The notes: generated from the sequence alone by a model not told the origin. Positions 18,489 to 29,239 are shown, counted from the first letter of the stretch. The stretch: DNA of 64,000 nucleotides from Christiangramia crocea (GCF_022410465.1 NZ_JAJSON010000016.1:124001-188000), one strand, 5' to 3'. Made by a program: numbers and translations.

Positions 18489-19109
18489 TTAGTTTTTAAG
18501 CACCCGAATATCACCATCTATGCTTGTAAGTCTCAAAGGCTTCCGGCCTGGTAGAAATTCAGGGATGTTCACCTCTCCATTTCTGCTCCTAGCCTCTATT
18601 AATCCCGAAGTTGTTTCTACGTAGATATCCCCGCTATAGGTATTGATCACGGCAGATCCTGAGTATGATAATAAATGGCAATATCCCTGCTTAAGGTCGG
18701 CGTAGACAGATTCATAATCGCCTTTAACAATCACAGAGGCCAGGTTAGATTTAATAATGACTTCCATCCCTTTAGGGACTTCCAGTTCGATTTCAAGAGA
18801 AAACACTTTATGAGCACTCAGTTTATCATAGCCCCCACTTAGGATTTCCGGGTAACGGCTACTAAGCCTGAACTCATCTCCTTTCAGGGAAGTGTCGAGA
18901 ATTATATCGTCATAATATTCTCCTTCAGAATGTGTACGGAGCGTTATGGTAGAAACCTCTGTAGTAGTAAGGCGTATCCTGTAAACCTCATCAGCATCAA
19001 TACGGATAGTTTTGATATTCCCGGCATCTATCTTTTCTTCCGTATCCCTTTGAGCCAGTGCCAGGCACGAAACCAACATCATTACCAAAATAATCCAACT
19101 ACTTTTCAA
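18489..19109 (-). CDS. Exported DUF4097/adhesin-like beta protein
   Basis: 206 residues. The signal peptide (MKSSWIILV...LALAQ) is complete only from a TTG start at 19109. The mature part is a succession of short beta strands with repeated turns (IIKSNLASVIVKGDYESVY, INTYSGDIYVETTSGLIEAR, LTSIDGDIRVLKN). This matches the right-handed beta-helix-like DUF4097/putative auto-transporter adhesin head fold common in Bacteroidota. Function is unknown. It sits between the dksA-like gene and lspA, just after a terminator (19125-19164), so its expression may be partly independent of ileS. Confidence 0.7.
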   Translation of the reverse strand: MKSSWIILVMMLVSCLALAQRDTEEKIDAGNIKTIRIDADEVYRIRLTTTEVSTITLRTHSEGEYYDDIILDTSLKGDEFRLSSRYPEILSGGYDKLSAHKVFSLEIELEVPKGMEVIIKSNLASVIVKGDYESVYADLKQGYCHLLSYSGSAVINTYSGDIYVETTSGLIEARSRNGEVNIPEFLPGRKPLRLTSIDGDIRVLKN

Positions 19110-19124
19110 AACATACCGCCCTAA

Positions 19125-19164
19125 ACAAAAAACGTCCTGTACCAGGTGATGGTCGGACGTTTAA
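19125..19164 (-). terminator. Terminator between the dksA-like gene and the adhesin-like gene
   Basis: Arms AAACGTCC (19130-19137) and GGACGTTT (19155-19162), with a second inner stem ACCA/TGGT in the loop. On the minus strand the stem is followed by TTTTTT. Its end lies only about 16 bases before the TTG start of the downstream gene, so read-through or an internal promoter must supply adhesin-like and lspA transcripts. Confidence 0.7.
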
Positions 19165-19184
19165 TATATTGAAATTATGTAATC

Positions 19185-19568
19185 TTATCGTTGCATATTC
19201 TTAGCTTCGATGCTAAGTGTAGCATGTGGTACCAAAAGAAGTCTTTCTTTAGCTATAAGTTTTCCGGTCACCCTACAAACGCCATATGTCTTGTTCTCGA
19301 TACGCATGAGGGCATTTTTAAGATCTCTGATGAATTTCTCCTGGCGAATTGCCAACTGGGAGTTAGCCTCCTTACTCATGGTTTCGCTTCCTTCTTCAAA
19401 TGCCTTGAATGTTGGCGATGTATCATCGGTACCATTGTTACCATCATTCTTATAGGCATTCTTATAGATCTCCAGTTGTTCCTGGGCTTTCTCTATTTTC
19501 TTTTTGATCAAAGCCTTAAATTCTGCCAAATCGGCATCACTGTAACGTTCTTTTACTTCTGTAGACAT
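19185..19568 (-). CDS. TraR/DksA-family protein with degenerate zinc finger
   Basis: 127 residues. The N-terminal half is a charged coiled coil (LAEFKALIKKKIEKAQEQLEIYK), the part that in DksA enters the RNA polymerase secondary channel. The C-terminal domain reads YGVCRVTGKLIAKERLLLVPHATL: the position of the four-cysteine finger keeps only one Cys. Bacteroidota homologues commonly lack the full set, so this is a lineage feature rather than decay. It is four bases after ileS and probably co-transcribed with it. A transcription-modulating role is inferred from the family. Confidence 0.87.
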   Translation of the reverse strand: MSTEVKERYSDADLAEFKALIKKKIEKAQEQLEIYKNAYKNDGNNGTDDTSPTFKAFEEGSETMSKEANSQLAIRQEKFIRDLKNALMRIENKTYGVCRVTGKLIAKERLLLVPHATLSIEAKNMQR

Positions 19569-19571
19569 AGC

Positions 19572-22500
19572 TTAATGTTTTTTAATAAACAATTTAGTGG
19601 CGATATCATCGAATTCTACCTCGGCACCTTCATCTACCACTTCTGCAAATTCGAGTTTTGCAGTTAATGTTTCGTTCTTAATATAGGTTATATTATCGTG
19701 GACGGCATCCTCGACAATACCATCCTTTTGTAGGGTCACATCTATTGTATCGGTCACTTCGTAGCCCGAATCCTTTCGGAGGTTCTGGATTCTGTTCACA
19801 AGCTCCCTGGCAACGCCTTCCTTCTTCAACTCAGGACTAATGCTAACATCCAGAGCTACAGTAAGATTACCACTACTGGCAACCAGCCAACCTTCGATAT
19901 CCTGTGAGCTTATCTCAACCTCATCTCGTGACAAATTAACTAAATTTTTGTTAATTTCCACTTTAATCGCGCCATCCCTTTCGATTTTTGAAATTTCTTC
20001 CGGCCCGAATTCATTTATTTTACTGACAATCAGCTTTATATCCTTTCCAAATCTTGGACCAAGAACCCTGAAATTTGGTTTTATTTGTTTCTTTAACAAG
20101 CCAGAAGCGTCATCGATCAGTTCAATTTCTTTAACATTTACTTCAGATTTGATCAGATCCTCAACTGCCTGAATCTCTTTCTTTTGAGCCTCGTCAAGCA
20201 CCGGAATCATTACCCTTTGCAACGGCTGTCGGACCTTTATCATCTCTTTCTTTCTGAGAGAAAGCACCAATGATGAGATGGTTTGAGCCTTTTCCATCTT
20301 TCGTTCCAAAGATTTATCAACAAATTCCGGTTTATAAACAGGGAAATCAGCGGTATGTACCGATTCTGATTTGTCCTTACCGGTAGCGGCATTAAGGTCT
20401 CTGAACAATCTGTCCATATAGAACGGTGCAACTGGTGCGCTAAGTTTAGCGACCGTTTCCAGGCATGTATATAAGGTTTGATAAGCAGATATCTTATCCT
20501 GCTCATAATCGCCTTTCCAGAAGCGTCTTCTGCTTAATCTCACGAACCAGTTACTCAGGTTCTCCTGAACAAATTCTGAGATCGCCCTGGTAGCTTTTGT
20601 AGGTTCATAATCTGCATAGAACTTATCCACTTTCTCAATAAGTGTATGCAATTCTGAAAGTATCCATCTGTCTATTTCCGGTCTTTCTTCAAGTGCCACA
20701 TCTTCTTCGGAATAGGTAAATTCATCGATATTAGCATAGAGCGTAAAGAAAGAATAGGTGTTGTAGAGCGTTCCAAAGAATTTTCTCTGTACCTCCCCAA
20801 TACCTTCTATATCGAACTTCAGGTTATCCCATGGATTCGCATTGGAGATCATATACCAGCGTGTAGCATCCGGGCCATAAACCGCGAGTGTTTCAAATGG
20901 ATCTACCGCGTTACCCAAACGTTTGGACATCTTTTGACCATTCTTGTCCAATACGAGTCCGTTAGACACCACATTTTTATATGCAACATCATCAAAGATC
21001 ATGGTAGCAATTGCATGTAAGGTATAGAACCATCCACGCGTCTGATCCACTCCTTCTGCAATGAAATCGGCCTTACGCCATTTATTCTCTACTTTTTCCT
21101 TGTTCTCAAATGGATAGTGCCACTGCGCATAAGGCATGGATCCCGAATCGAACCAGACATCGATAAGATCTGCCTCCCGTTTCATAGGTTTTCCAGAATC
21201 TGAAACCAGAGTGATACTATCTACCACATTCTTGTGGAGGTCTACTTTATCATAGTTCTCCTCACTCATATCTCCAGGGTCAAAACCTTCAAAGATATCT
21301 TTATCCATAAATCCGGCTTCAACGGCCTTTTTCATTTCCGCTTTTAGCTCGGCTACGGAGCCCATCACCTTAACTTCTGTTCCATCTTCTGTTCTCCAGA
21401 TAGGTAACGGAATTCCCCAGTAACGGCTTCGGCTTAGGTTCCAGTCATTCGCGCTGGCTAGCCAGTTGCCAAAACGCCCTTCACCGGTGGATTTTGGTTT
21501 CCAGTTGATCCCATTATTGAGCTCATACATCCTGTCCTTGAACTCGGTCACTTTAATGAACCAGGAATCAAGGGGATAGTATAATATAGGTTTATCAGTC
21601 CGCCAGCAATTTGGATAGCTGTGAACATATTTTTCTACTTTGAAGGCCCTGTTATCTTCTTTCAGCTTAATGGCAAGCTCAACATCTACCGATTTTTCCG
21701 GGCCCTCACCATCTTCATAATATTCATTCTTAACATACTTGCCGGCATGCTCACCCATCTCCGGTCTGAACCTTCCCTGAAGATCAACAAGAGGAACAAG
21801 ATTTCCATTCTCGTCTTTCACCAGCATTGGTGGAACTTCTGGTGTCGCCTGCTTCGCGACAAGGGCATCATCTGCACCAAAGGTCGGCGCGGTATGCACT
21901 ATCCCGGTACCGTCTTCAGTGGTAACGAAATCTCCAGAAATGATTCTGAAGGCATTCTCTGGATTATCATTTGGCTGGGCATATGGCAATAATTGCTCAT
22001 ATTTCATCCCGACAAGGTCTGAACCTTTAAAACTTTTGCCTATCAAATAAGGGATCTTCTTATCCTCTTTGGAATATGAATTCAGGTCTTCTTCAGATTC
22101 TGCTTTTCTGAATTTTTTATCGAACTGTTTTTCAGCCAGCTCTTTGGCAACAATTATTGTTATGGGCTCAAAAGTATACTGGTTATATGTTTTAATCGTA
22201 ACATAATCGATCTTAGGGCCTACTGTTAAAGCAGTGTTTGAAGGAAGAGTCCATGGTGTTGTGGTCCATGCGATAAAGAACAGGTTCTCTTCGAATTCCT
22301 TCAAAAATTCAGGAAGAGATTCCTTTTTAACCTTAAACATTGCGGTAACAGTAGTATCTGTTACATCCTGATAGGTTCCCGGCTGATTAAGCTCATGAGA
22401 ACTCAATCCCGTTCCGGCTTTTGGAGAGTATGGCTGAATAGTGTAACCCTTATAAATAAGATCTTTTTTATAGATCTCAGAAAGCAGCCACCATACAGTC

Positions 22501-22985
22501 TCCATATATTTAGACTTGTAAGTGATATATGGGTCATCCATATCCACCCAGTAACCCATCTTCTGGGTAAGCTCATTCCATACATCGGTATAACGCATCA
22601 CCGCATTCTTACAGGCTTCGTTATATTTTTCAATACTTATCTTCTTCCCGATATCTTCTTTAGTGATCCCAAGTTCCTTCTCTACACCCAATTCCACGGG
22701 AAGGCCGTGAGTATCCCATCCTGCCTTACGCTTTACCTGGAAACCTTTCTGTGTCTTATAGCGACAAAAAATATCCTTAATGGCACGGGCCATTACGTGA
22801 TGAATCCCTGGCAGACCATTTGCTGAAGGCGGGCCTTCAAAGAATACAAAAGGCTCCTTTCCCTCACGCGTGGTTACACTTTTTTCAAAAACATCATTCT
22901 CTTCCCAATAGTTTAGGATTTCCTCTGCCAGCTTGGGCAGGTCAAGACCTTTATATTCAGGGAATTTTCTACTCATTTTCTCCAT
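19572..22985 (-). CDS. ileS: Isoleucyl-tRNA synthetase
   Basis: 1137 residues, charging tRNA-Ile. Class I motifs: PPSANGLPGIHHVMAR (HIGH variant) near residue 55 and GQKMSKRLGN for KMSKS. The editing domain includes FFIAWTTTPWTLPSNTAL, and WDTHGLPVELGVEKELG is intact. Length above 1100 and these motif variants fit the eukaryote-like type (IleS2-like) found in Bacteroidota, which in other organisms is associated with reduced mupirocin sensitivity. The C-terminal ~200 residues are the extended tail of that type and lack the zinc-binding cysteines of E. coli IleS. It leads the dksA-like/lspA run. Confidence 0.98.
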   Translation of the reverse strand: MEKMSRKFPEYKGLDLPKLAEEILNYWEENDVFEKSVTTREGKEPFVFFEGPPSANGLPGIHHVMARAIKDIFCRYKTQKGFQVKRKAGWDTHGLPVELGVEKELGITKEDIGKKISIEKYNEACKNAVMRYTDVWNELTQKMGYWVDMDDPYITYKSKYMETVWWLLSEIYKKDLIYKGYTIQPYSPKAGTGLSSHELNQPGTYQDVTDTTVTAMFKVKKESLPEFLKEFEENLFFIAWTTTPWTLPSNTALTVGPKIDYVTIKTYNQYTFEPITIIVAKELAEKQFDKKFRKAESEEDLNSYSKEDKKIPYLIGKSFKGSDLVGMKYEQLLPYAQPNDNPENAFRIISGDFVTTEDGTGIVHTAPTFGADDALVAKQATPEVPPMLVKDENGNLVPLVDLQGRFRPEMGEHAGKYVKNEYYEDGEGPEKSVDVELAIKLKEDNRAFKVEKYVHSYPNCWRTDKPILYYPLDSWFIKVTEFKDRMYELNNGINWKPKSTGEGRFGNWLASANDWNLSRSRYWGIPLPIWRTEDGTEVKVMGSVAELKAEMKKAVEAGFMDKDIFEGFDPGDMSEENYDKVDLHKNVVDSITLVSDSGKPMKREADLIDVWFDSGSMPYAQWHYPFENKEKVENKWRKADFIAEGVDQTRGWFYTLHAIATMIFDDVAYKNVVSNGLVLDKNGQKMSKRLGNAVDPFETLAVYGPDATRWYMISNANPWDNLKFDIEGIGEVQRKFFGTLYNTYSFFTLYANIDEFTYSEEDVALEERPEIDRWILSELHTLIEKVDKFYADYEPTKATRAISEFVQENLSNWFVRLSRRRFWKGDYEQDKISAYQTLYTCLETVAKLSAPVAPFYMDRLFRDLNAATGKDKSESVHTADFPVYKPEFVDKSLERKMEKAQTISSLVLSLRKKEMIKVRQPLQRVMIPVLDEAQKKEIQAVEDLIKSEVNVKEIELIDDASGLLKKQIKPNFRVLGPRFGKDIKLIVSKINEFGPEEISKIERDGAIKVEINKNLVNLSRDEVEISSQDIEGWLVASSGNLTVALDVSISPELKKEGVARELVNRIQNLRKDSGYEVTDTIDVTLQKDGIVEDAVHDNITYIKNETLTAKLEFAEVVDEGAEVEFDDIATKLFIKKH

Positions 22986-23115
22986 TTTTCAAATGATTTG
23001 CGAAAATAATCATTTTTAAGAAAAGAAACCTTCATTCCAGAGTAAAATACATATAGGATTAATTCTTAAGCCTCCGTATAAAATACTGAAACTTAGCTAT
23101 TTTATTAAAATAAAC

Positions 23116-25515
23116 TTAAAAAGTATATGATAAAGCGATGATCAGATTCCTGCCAGCAGCCGCTATCCCAGATGAATAGGTCCGGTAGCGCTGGTCGGTA
23201 ATATTCTCTACTGATACCGTTGCGAGCCAGTTGGAACTAACTTCATACTGCCCGGTCAAATTCACGGTATACCATGAAGGAGAATAAGGATTGCCATTTT
23301 CATCAAGGGCGTAGAGATAAGGTTTATCCTGTTCGCCCGGAGCAAGATCCTCAAAATCGAACTGACCATTATATTCGGTAAAAAGATCCAGCTTCAGCCT
23401 TCTTTTATTCCATATAAGATGTGTGTTCCCGAACATTGGAGCAGCATGCCGTAACGGCACATAATCTCCACCTTCATTTTCTTTTCCTTCGGTATAGCTG
23501 AACTGGGATTTTAACCTCAAAGCAACCGAAAAGTCTACTTCCAGTCCTGCTTCAACTCCATACACATAGGCATTGGCTGCATTCTGAATGGCCTGTACAC
23601 GGCTGGGCTCTCCCTGATAATCTATCTCGGTAACCCCGTTCAGATTAAAATCACGACGCACCATGGCATCATCCAGATACGTATAGTATCCGGTAAGGTC
23701 CAGCCTAATATTATCAGAGATATTAAGATCAGCACCAATCTCCGCATTATAAGCATATTCAGGTTTCAACCCTGGATTAGGAACCACCACAGAACCGGGT
23801 TCAGAATCAAAAATCTTTCCAATATCATCTATATTCGGAGCACGGAAGGCGGTGGAAAGTCCCAGCCTCCATCCTACAAAATCATTTTGTCTCCAGTTGA
23901 ACCCAAGACTTCCTGTTAAAGCCCCGGTGCTTATATCAGCTTTATCAAACGGGAAAGCGTAAAAACGATCGTCAAAAGTAGCATCTACAAGAATGTGATT
24001 ATACCTCACCCCCGACTGGAGCGACAAATCCTCACTGAGCTTCCACTGATAGCTGGAATATACCGCCATGGACTGCCATTTTGAACCATCAGGATATCTG
24101 CTGGCCGTCTCTCGTGCCTCGGCAGTTTCAATATTCCTGAAACTTCCATTCGAATCTATATTGTTGAGCACATACTCAAAACCATAAAAAAACCTGCTTT
24201 TTAAAAAGTCTTTTTCGAAGTCCAGATTTATCGAGTAAGCATCCACGTTTTCTTTGGTAGTAAAAAGTATGGGGTCACCAAAATTTCTGTCGTTCCTGCT
24301 TTCTGCAAAAAACTGATATGCCCCTGTAAACTGAACTTTATCATAGAACTCAGAATTGCTTCTATGGTTTATGTTCAGGCTTCCCAAAAACCAGGTTTGA
24401 GGACCATAATACCATTCAGCAGAACGCAACACTCCGTCCCTTTTTCTATACAGCCTGTCATATCTTGGAAAATTAGAAGTATTCGAATAGACCAGGCCAA
24501 GATTGAGATCCCAGTCTTTGGACGGCATGTATTTAACTTTCTGTAAAAGGTTGATCTGTTCATAGCCCGTCGGTTTCTGAACCAGAGGATCCTCATTTTC
24601 TACCATGATATCTTCCCCTTCACCCCTAACTGCATAATCCGGACGGAGATAGTCATCGGGGCCATGTTCACCCATTTTAAGATCTCCAAAGTCAGAATAG
24701 GTAACCCCGGTCCTGAAAGCCCAGTTTTCCCGGCCTACATTAAGATCGGCATGAACCGTATTTTCATTATTGGCCGTGGCAAACCTCGTATAGATGTTTC
24801 CAGAAAAAGAGGTTGCTTCATCGAAGCTGAATTTCGGCTTGAGGGTAAAGAAATTCATTACTCCCCCAATGGCATCACTCCCATAGACAACCGAGCCCGG
24901 CCCAAGGATTACCTCAGTACTTTCTACCATCATCGGATCTATGGAAATTATATTCTGAAGGTTTCCGCTACGGAAAATGGCAGAATTCATTCTAACCCCA
25001 TCTACGGTAAGCAGCAAGCGGTTAGTCGCAAAACCACGGATCATAGGACTCCCGCCTCCCAGCTGACTCTTCTGCACATAGACCTGTCCGGTACTTTCCA
25101 GCAGATCGGCCGAGGTTTGCGGACTGGCCAACTGCACTTCAGCAGGCGAAATGCTAACGATCTTCTGTGGGATCTCATCTTTATTAAGTTTGAACCTCAC
25201 CACCGAAATGGTGACCTGTTCCAGCTGATTTTCGGTCGGTTCCAGAAAGACAGTATTGTCATTATTAAGAATCTCCCTCTTTCTTCTATAAGTCTCTACA
25301 TAAAACACAGACTTAAATATGATCACTTCTGTATCAGTGAATTCTGAAATATCGGCTTTTCCATTAATATTGGTAATGGCAGATTTTGATTTGTCTTTAT
25401 TATAGATCGCAACATTCGTTAACGGTTCTCCAGTGGTATTGTCAACAACCGTAATTTCCTGTGCATTGCTTATCGAGAAAATCAATAAAAAGAGAGCGAG
25501 TAATTTAAATTGCAT
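23116..25515 (-). CDS. TonB-dependent receptor, heme/iron-type
   Basis: 799 residues. Signal peptide (ISNAQ), carboxypeptidase-regulatory-like domain (EITVVDNTTGEPLTNVAIYN), plug with SPMIRGFATNRLLLTVDGVR and VVYGSDAIGGVMNFFTLKP, then a 22-strand-type barrel ending in ALSYTF. The segment STAFRAPNIDDIGKIF followed by VVPNPGLKPEYAYN resembles the FRAP/NPxL block of hemoglobin/heme-type receptors. That points to heme or ferric ligand uptake, although vitamin B12 receptors share plug features. No transport partner is adjacent. The ATG abuts the recO stop. Confidence 0.9.
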   Translation of the reverse strand: MQFKLLALFLLIFSISNAQEITVVDNTTGEPLTNVAIYNKDKSKSAITNINGKADISEFTDTEVIIFKSVFYVETYRRKREILNNDNTVFLEPTENQLEQVTISVVRFKLNKDEIPQKIVSISPAEVQLASPQTSADLLESTGQVYVQKSQLGGGSPMIRGFATNRLLLTVDGVRMNSAIFRSGNLQNIISIDPMMVESTEVILGPGSVVYGSDAIGGVMNFFTLKPKFSFDEATSFSGNIYTRFATANNENTVHADLNVGRENWAFRTGVTYSDFGDLKMGEHGPDDYLRPDYAVRGEGEDIMVENEDPLVQKPTGYEQINLLQKVKYMPSKDWDLNLGLVYSNTSNFPRYDRLYRKRDGVLRSAEWYYGPQTWFLGSLNINHRSNSEFYDKVQFTGAYQFFAESRNDRNFGDPILFTTKENVDAYSINLDFEKDFLKSRFFYGFEYVLNNIDSNGSFRNIETAEARETASRYPDGSKWQSMAVYSSYQWKLSEDLSLQSGVRYNHILVDATFDDRFYAFPFDKADISTGALTGSLGFNWRQNDFVGWRLGLSTAFRAPNIDDIGKIFDSEPGSVVVPNPGLKPEYAYNAEIGADLNISDNIRLDLTGYYTYLDDAMVRRDFNLNGVTEIDYQGEPSRVQAIQNAANAYVYGVEAGLEVDFSVALRLKSQFSYTEGKENEGGDYVPLRHAAPMFGNTHLIWNKRRLKLDLFTEYNGQFDFEDLAPGEQDKPYLYALDENGNPYSPSWYTVNLTGQYEVSSNWLATVSVENITDQRYRTYSSGIAAAGRNLIIALSYTF

Positions 25516-26235
25516 TTAACTAAAAATTTCGTTTAGTACACTTAAGGACCTGGGTTTATGAAAACCTTCAATATGCAATTCATAATATAATAACAGCATA
25601 TTGAGAAACTCATTTCTAGAGGTCTGATTCATTTTTATGTGCTGCATGGCATCAAAATCAATGCCTAAGAGGTTTTTGAGCAAATCTACATTCCTTCCTT
25701 CTACACAGTAATCGTTGGTGGGTATGTCCTGAAATACCCCATCCAGAAGGTTAAATACCGGAAGATCATTCTTTTCTATTTCAGGCTGAAATCCCAGGTA
25801 CCGGGTTAGGTTTAGTAAAAAAAGCAAATGAAAATTTGCAATTTTATCGGTAGCATCCAGAAATTCAAAACTATATTCGAGGTAATTGAAAAGGGATGGA
25901 TTGCCTTCCTCTTCTTTGATAGTATTCTTAAGCATTTCTGCCAGGAATATGGCCATCGTCATTTTAATGGGATGAGTATAGATACTTTGGTAGCTGTTGG
26001 CCACCTTGGCCTCTTTAAGATATTCCATCCTGCCCCCTCCTCGGTGATTGGCTATGATCTCCAGTCTGGTAAGACTTTGGAACATTGACGCTTTGAATTT
26101 TCCCTTTTTGGATTTAAGTACTCCTTTGAGCATATAGGTCTTAAGGCCGTCACTAAGGGTATAAGCTTTCACTATAAGATCGGCCTCCCCATATTTTAGC
26201 GCACTTATCACAATAGCATTGGTACGAACGAGCAT
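25516..26235 (-). CDS. recO: DNA repair protein RecO
   Basis: 239 residues, loading RecA with RecR in RecF-pathway recombination. The N-terminal OB fold is recognisable (AIVISALKYGEADLIVKAYTLSDGLKTYMLKGV), followed by the helical domain with FLAEMLKNTIKEEEGNPSLFNYLEYSFEFLD. The zinc-finger cysteines found in some RecO proteins are absent, as is usual for Bacteroidota. The downstream TonB receptor starts directly at its stop. The gdhA terminator lies just upstream. Confidence 0.93.
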   Translation of the reverse strand: MLVRTNAIVISALKYGEADLIVKAYTLSDGLKTYMLKGVLKSKKGKFKASMFQSLTRLEIIANHRGGGRMEYLKEAKVANSYQSIYTHPIKMTMAIFLAEMLKNTIKEEEGNPSLFNYLEYSFEFLDATDKIANFHLLFLLNLTRYLGFQPEIEKNDLPVFNLLDGVFQDIPTNDYCVEGRNVDLLKNLLGIDFDAMQHIKMNQTSRNEFLNMLLLYYELHIEGFHKPRSLSVLNEIFS

Positions 26236-26260
26236 TCGGGAAAATTTGGAGTGAATTTAT

Positions 26261-26287
26261 AAAAAAAGCCGCGTTTTACGGCGGCTT
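26261..26287 (-). terminator. Rho-independent terminator after gdhA
   Basis: Stem AAGCCGC (26266-26272) with GCGGCTT (26281-26287), 8-base loop, followed on the minus strand by a run of seven T. It lies 22 bases past the gdhA stop and directly before recO. Confidence 0.85.
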
Positions 26288-26309
26288 CATTTATTTTTAA
26301 GAAACTGGC

Positions 26310-27695
<1,386 letters not shown>

Positions 27696-27703
27696 TTATG
27701 TAG

Positions 27704-27711
27704 CAAATATA
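27704..27711 (-). promoter_or_regulatory. Candidate -7 element of the gdhA promoter
   Basis: TATATTTG on the minus strand fits the Bacteroidota -7 consensus TAnnTTTG about 50 bases before the gdhA ATG. No clear -33 TTTG was seen at the standard spacing. Confidence 0.45.
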
Positions 27712-27824
27712 AATATTCTTTAATGATTAGTGGTTTCATTTTTCTATTTGATATAAAATTAACTTTTATATTTAGAGGGTACGGTTATACTAGGATCATT
27801 TAATTTTTCGTTAAGGTATTTTGT

Positions 27825-27832
27825 TATATTTG
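27825..27832 (+). promoter_or_regulatory. Candidate -7 element for the outer-membrane protein gene
   Basis: TATATTTG, a match to TAnnTTTG, lies 22 bases before the ATG at 27855. The -33 position is T-rich but lacks a clean TTTG. Confidence 0.45.
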
Positions 27833-27854
27833 CTTTCACTCCAAGCCTGTTCTC

Positions 27855-28631
27855 ATGATTAACACCAGAGCAATCTTAGTAATTCTTTTGGTTCTCACGC
27901 TTTGGTCGGGGAAGGCTTTTGCACAGCTTAGAGTTTCACATGAAATTGGGGTAATTACCGGACCGGCGGGATTCTTCACAGATTATGGTGAACGCTGGAA
28001 TATTCGTAACAACCTAGAAAATGAAGGTTTTGGAATTGGCCTGGTACATTATATGAACTTCGCATTCAAACCTGAATGCAGTTGCCGACCTACTAAATTA
28101 TTCTTTACCAAGCATTTCAGAATAAGAAGCGAAATAGATTATATGCGATCAAAGCTGGACCATTACGGTCCGGTTGCTTCGGGAAATGATGAAAGCGGCA
28201 AACAACTGAGGGCCATGCATGGACGCACCCAGCTTTTCCAGGGTGGACTGGCTCTGGAATATCACCTTTTCGGGATAAAGGAAGCACGGGATTTTGCCGT
28301 TCTGTTCGCCCCCTATATCAGCCTGGGTGCGCATTACGTATATTATGATCCGCATGCTTATTCAGATCTTGGACCTTTAGATAGCCCAAAGGTTTTATTC
28401 CGAACTTTTGAAGACGGATTATTTCTGGAAGGAGGCCACACCTTTGCCATCGTAGGCAGCGGGGGGATTAGATACCGGCTTGGAAGATATAATGATCTGA
28501 TGGTGGAAGCCCGGGCACATTATTACGATACCGATCGCCTTGACGGCCTTGAGGTGCAGGGTGCGCAAAACAAATTCAATGATTTTGTGCTGTGGATAAC
28601 TGTAGGCTATGTTTATTACCTCAATTTCTAA
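27855..28631 (+). CDS. Predicted outer-membrane beta-barrel protein (family found beside gdh in flavobacteria)
   Basis: 258 residues. Signal peptide ending KAFAQ, then SHEIGVITGPAGFFTDYGER and many alternating strands rich in Tyr/Phe, ending VGYVYYLNF with a C-terminal Phe: the outline of a small outer-membrane barrel. It has a conserved Cys pair, ECSC, near residue 75. It resembles a family I associate with a position next to glutamate dehydrogenase genes in flavobacteria, which sometimes leads to mis-annotation as that enzyme; it has no dehydrogenase motif. Function is unknown. It converges on pncA, overlapping by four bases. Confidence 0.72.
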   Translation: MINTRAILVILLVLTLWSGKAFAQLRVSHEIGVITGPAGFFTDYGERWNIRNNLENEGFGIGLVHYMNFAFKPECSCRPTKLFFTKHFRIRSEIDYMRSKLDHYGPVASGNDESGKQLRAMHGRTQLFQGGLALEYHLFGIKEARDFAVLFAPYISLGAHYVYYDPHAYSDLGPLDSPKVLFRTFEDGLFLEGGHTFAIVGSGGIRYRLGRYNDLMVEARAHYYDTDRLDGLEVQGAQNKFNDFVLWITVGYVYYLNF

Positions 28632-29239
28632 AACTTCAGATTGGTAGATCTTATCACTTTCCCTCCTTTTCTTAAAATATCGATCTTCGCTTTTTCATAA
28701 TCTTCAGCCTTTAAAGCTCTTGTACCGTCTTCGATAAGCGTACAGTCAAAACCCTCATCTAAAGCATCTTTAATTGAAAAGTAAACACAATAATCAGCAG
28801 CAAGGCCCACAAAATAAAGTTCTGTTGCTCCCTTTTCCTTTAAATAACCCGTAAGACCCGTAGATTTCAAATGGGCATTATCATAAAACCCACTATAACT
28901 ATCAATTTTGGGATTTGTACCTTTTCTAAAGATAGCCTCTATCCCTGAGGTTTCCAGCTTTGGATGAAAATCGGCACCTCTGGTATTCTGCACACAATGT
29001 TCTGGCCATAGAACCTGATCAAGACCATCTAATTTTATCACCTCAAACTCCTTTCCATTCTCATGGCTGGAAGCAAAACTTGCATGTCCTGCCGGATGCC
29101 AGTCCTGAGTCGCTATTACCAGCTCAAATTTAGGTTGCAGTTCATTGACCAAAGGAAGTATTTCATCTCCTTCTGGCACCGCCAAAGCACCCCCAGGCAT
29201 AAAATCATTCTGTGCATCTATAATTAACAAGGTTCTCAT
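28628..29239 (-). CDS. pncA: Nicotinamidase
   Basis: 203 residues, hydrolysing nicotinamide to nicotinate in NAD salvage. Catalytic triad: D8 (LIIDAQNDFMPGGAL), a Lys in FRKGTNPKIDSYSGF, and Cys in GLAADYCVYFS. Metal-binding residues are in ATQDWHPAGHASFA. The ATG at 29239 overlaps the pncB stop by four bases (ATGA), so the two consecutive enzymes of the Preiss-Handler salvage route are translationally coupled. The stop overlaps the convergent outer-membrane protein gene by four bases. Confidence 0.96.
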   Translation of the reverse strand: MRTLLIIDAQNDFMPGGALAVPEGDEILPLVNELQPKFELVIATQDWHPAGHASFASSHENGKEFEVIKLDGLDQVLWPEHCVQNTRGADFHPKLETSGIEAIFRKGTNPKIDSYSGFYDNAHLKSTGLTGYLKEKGATELYFVGLAADYCVYFSIKDALDEGFDCTLIEDGTRALKAEDYEKAKIDILRKGGKVIRSTNLKF

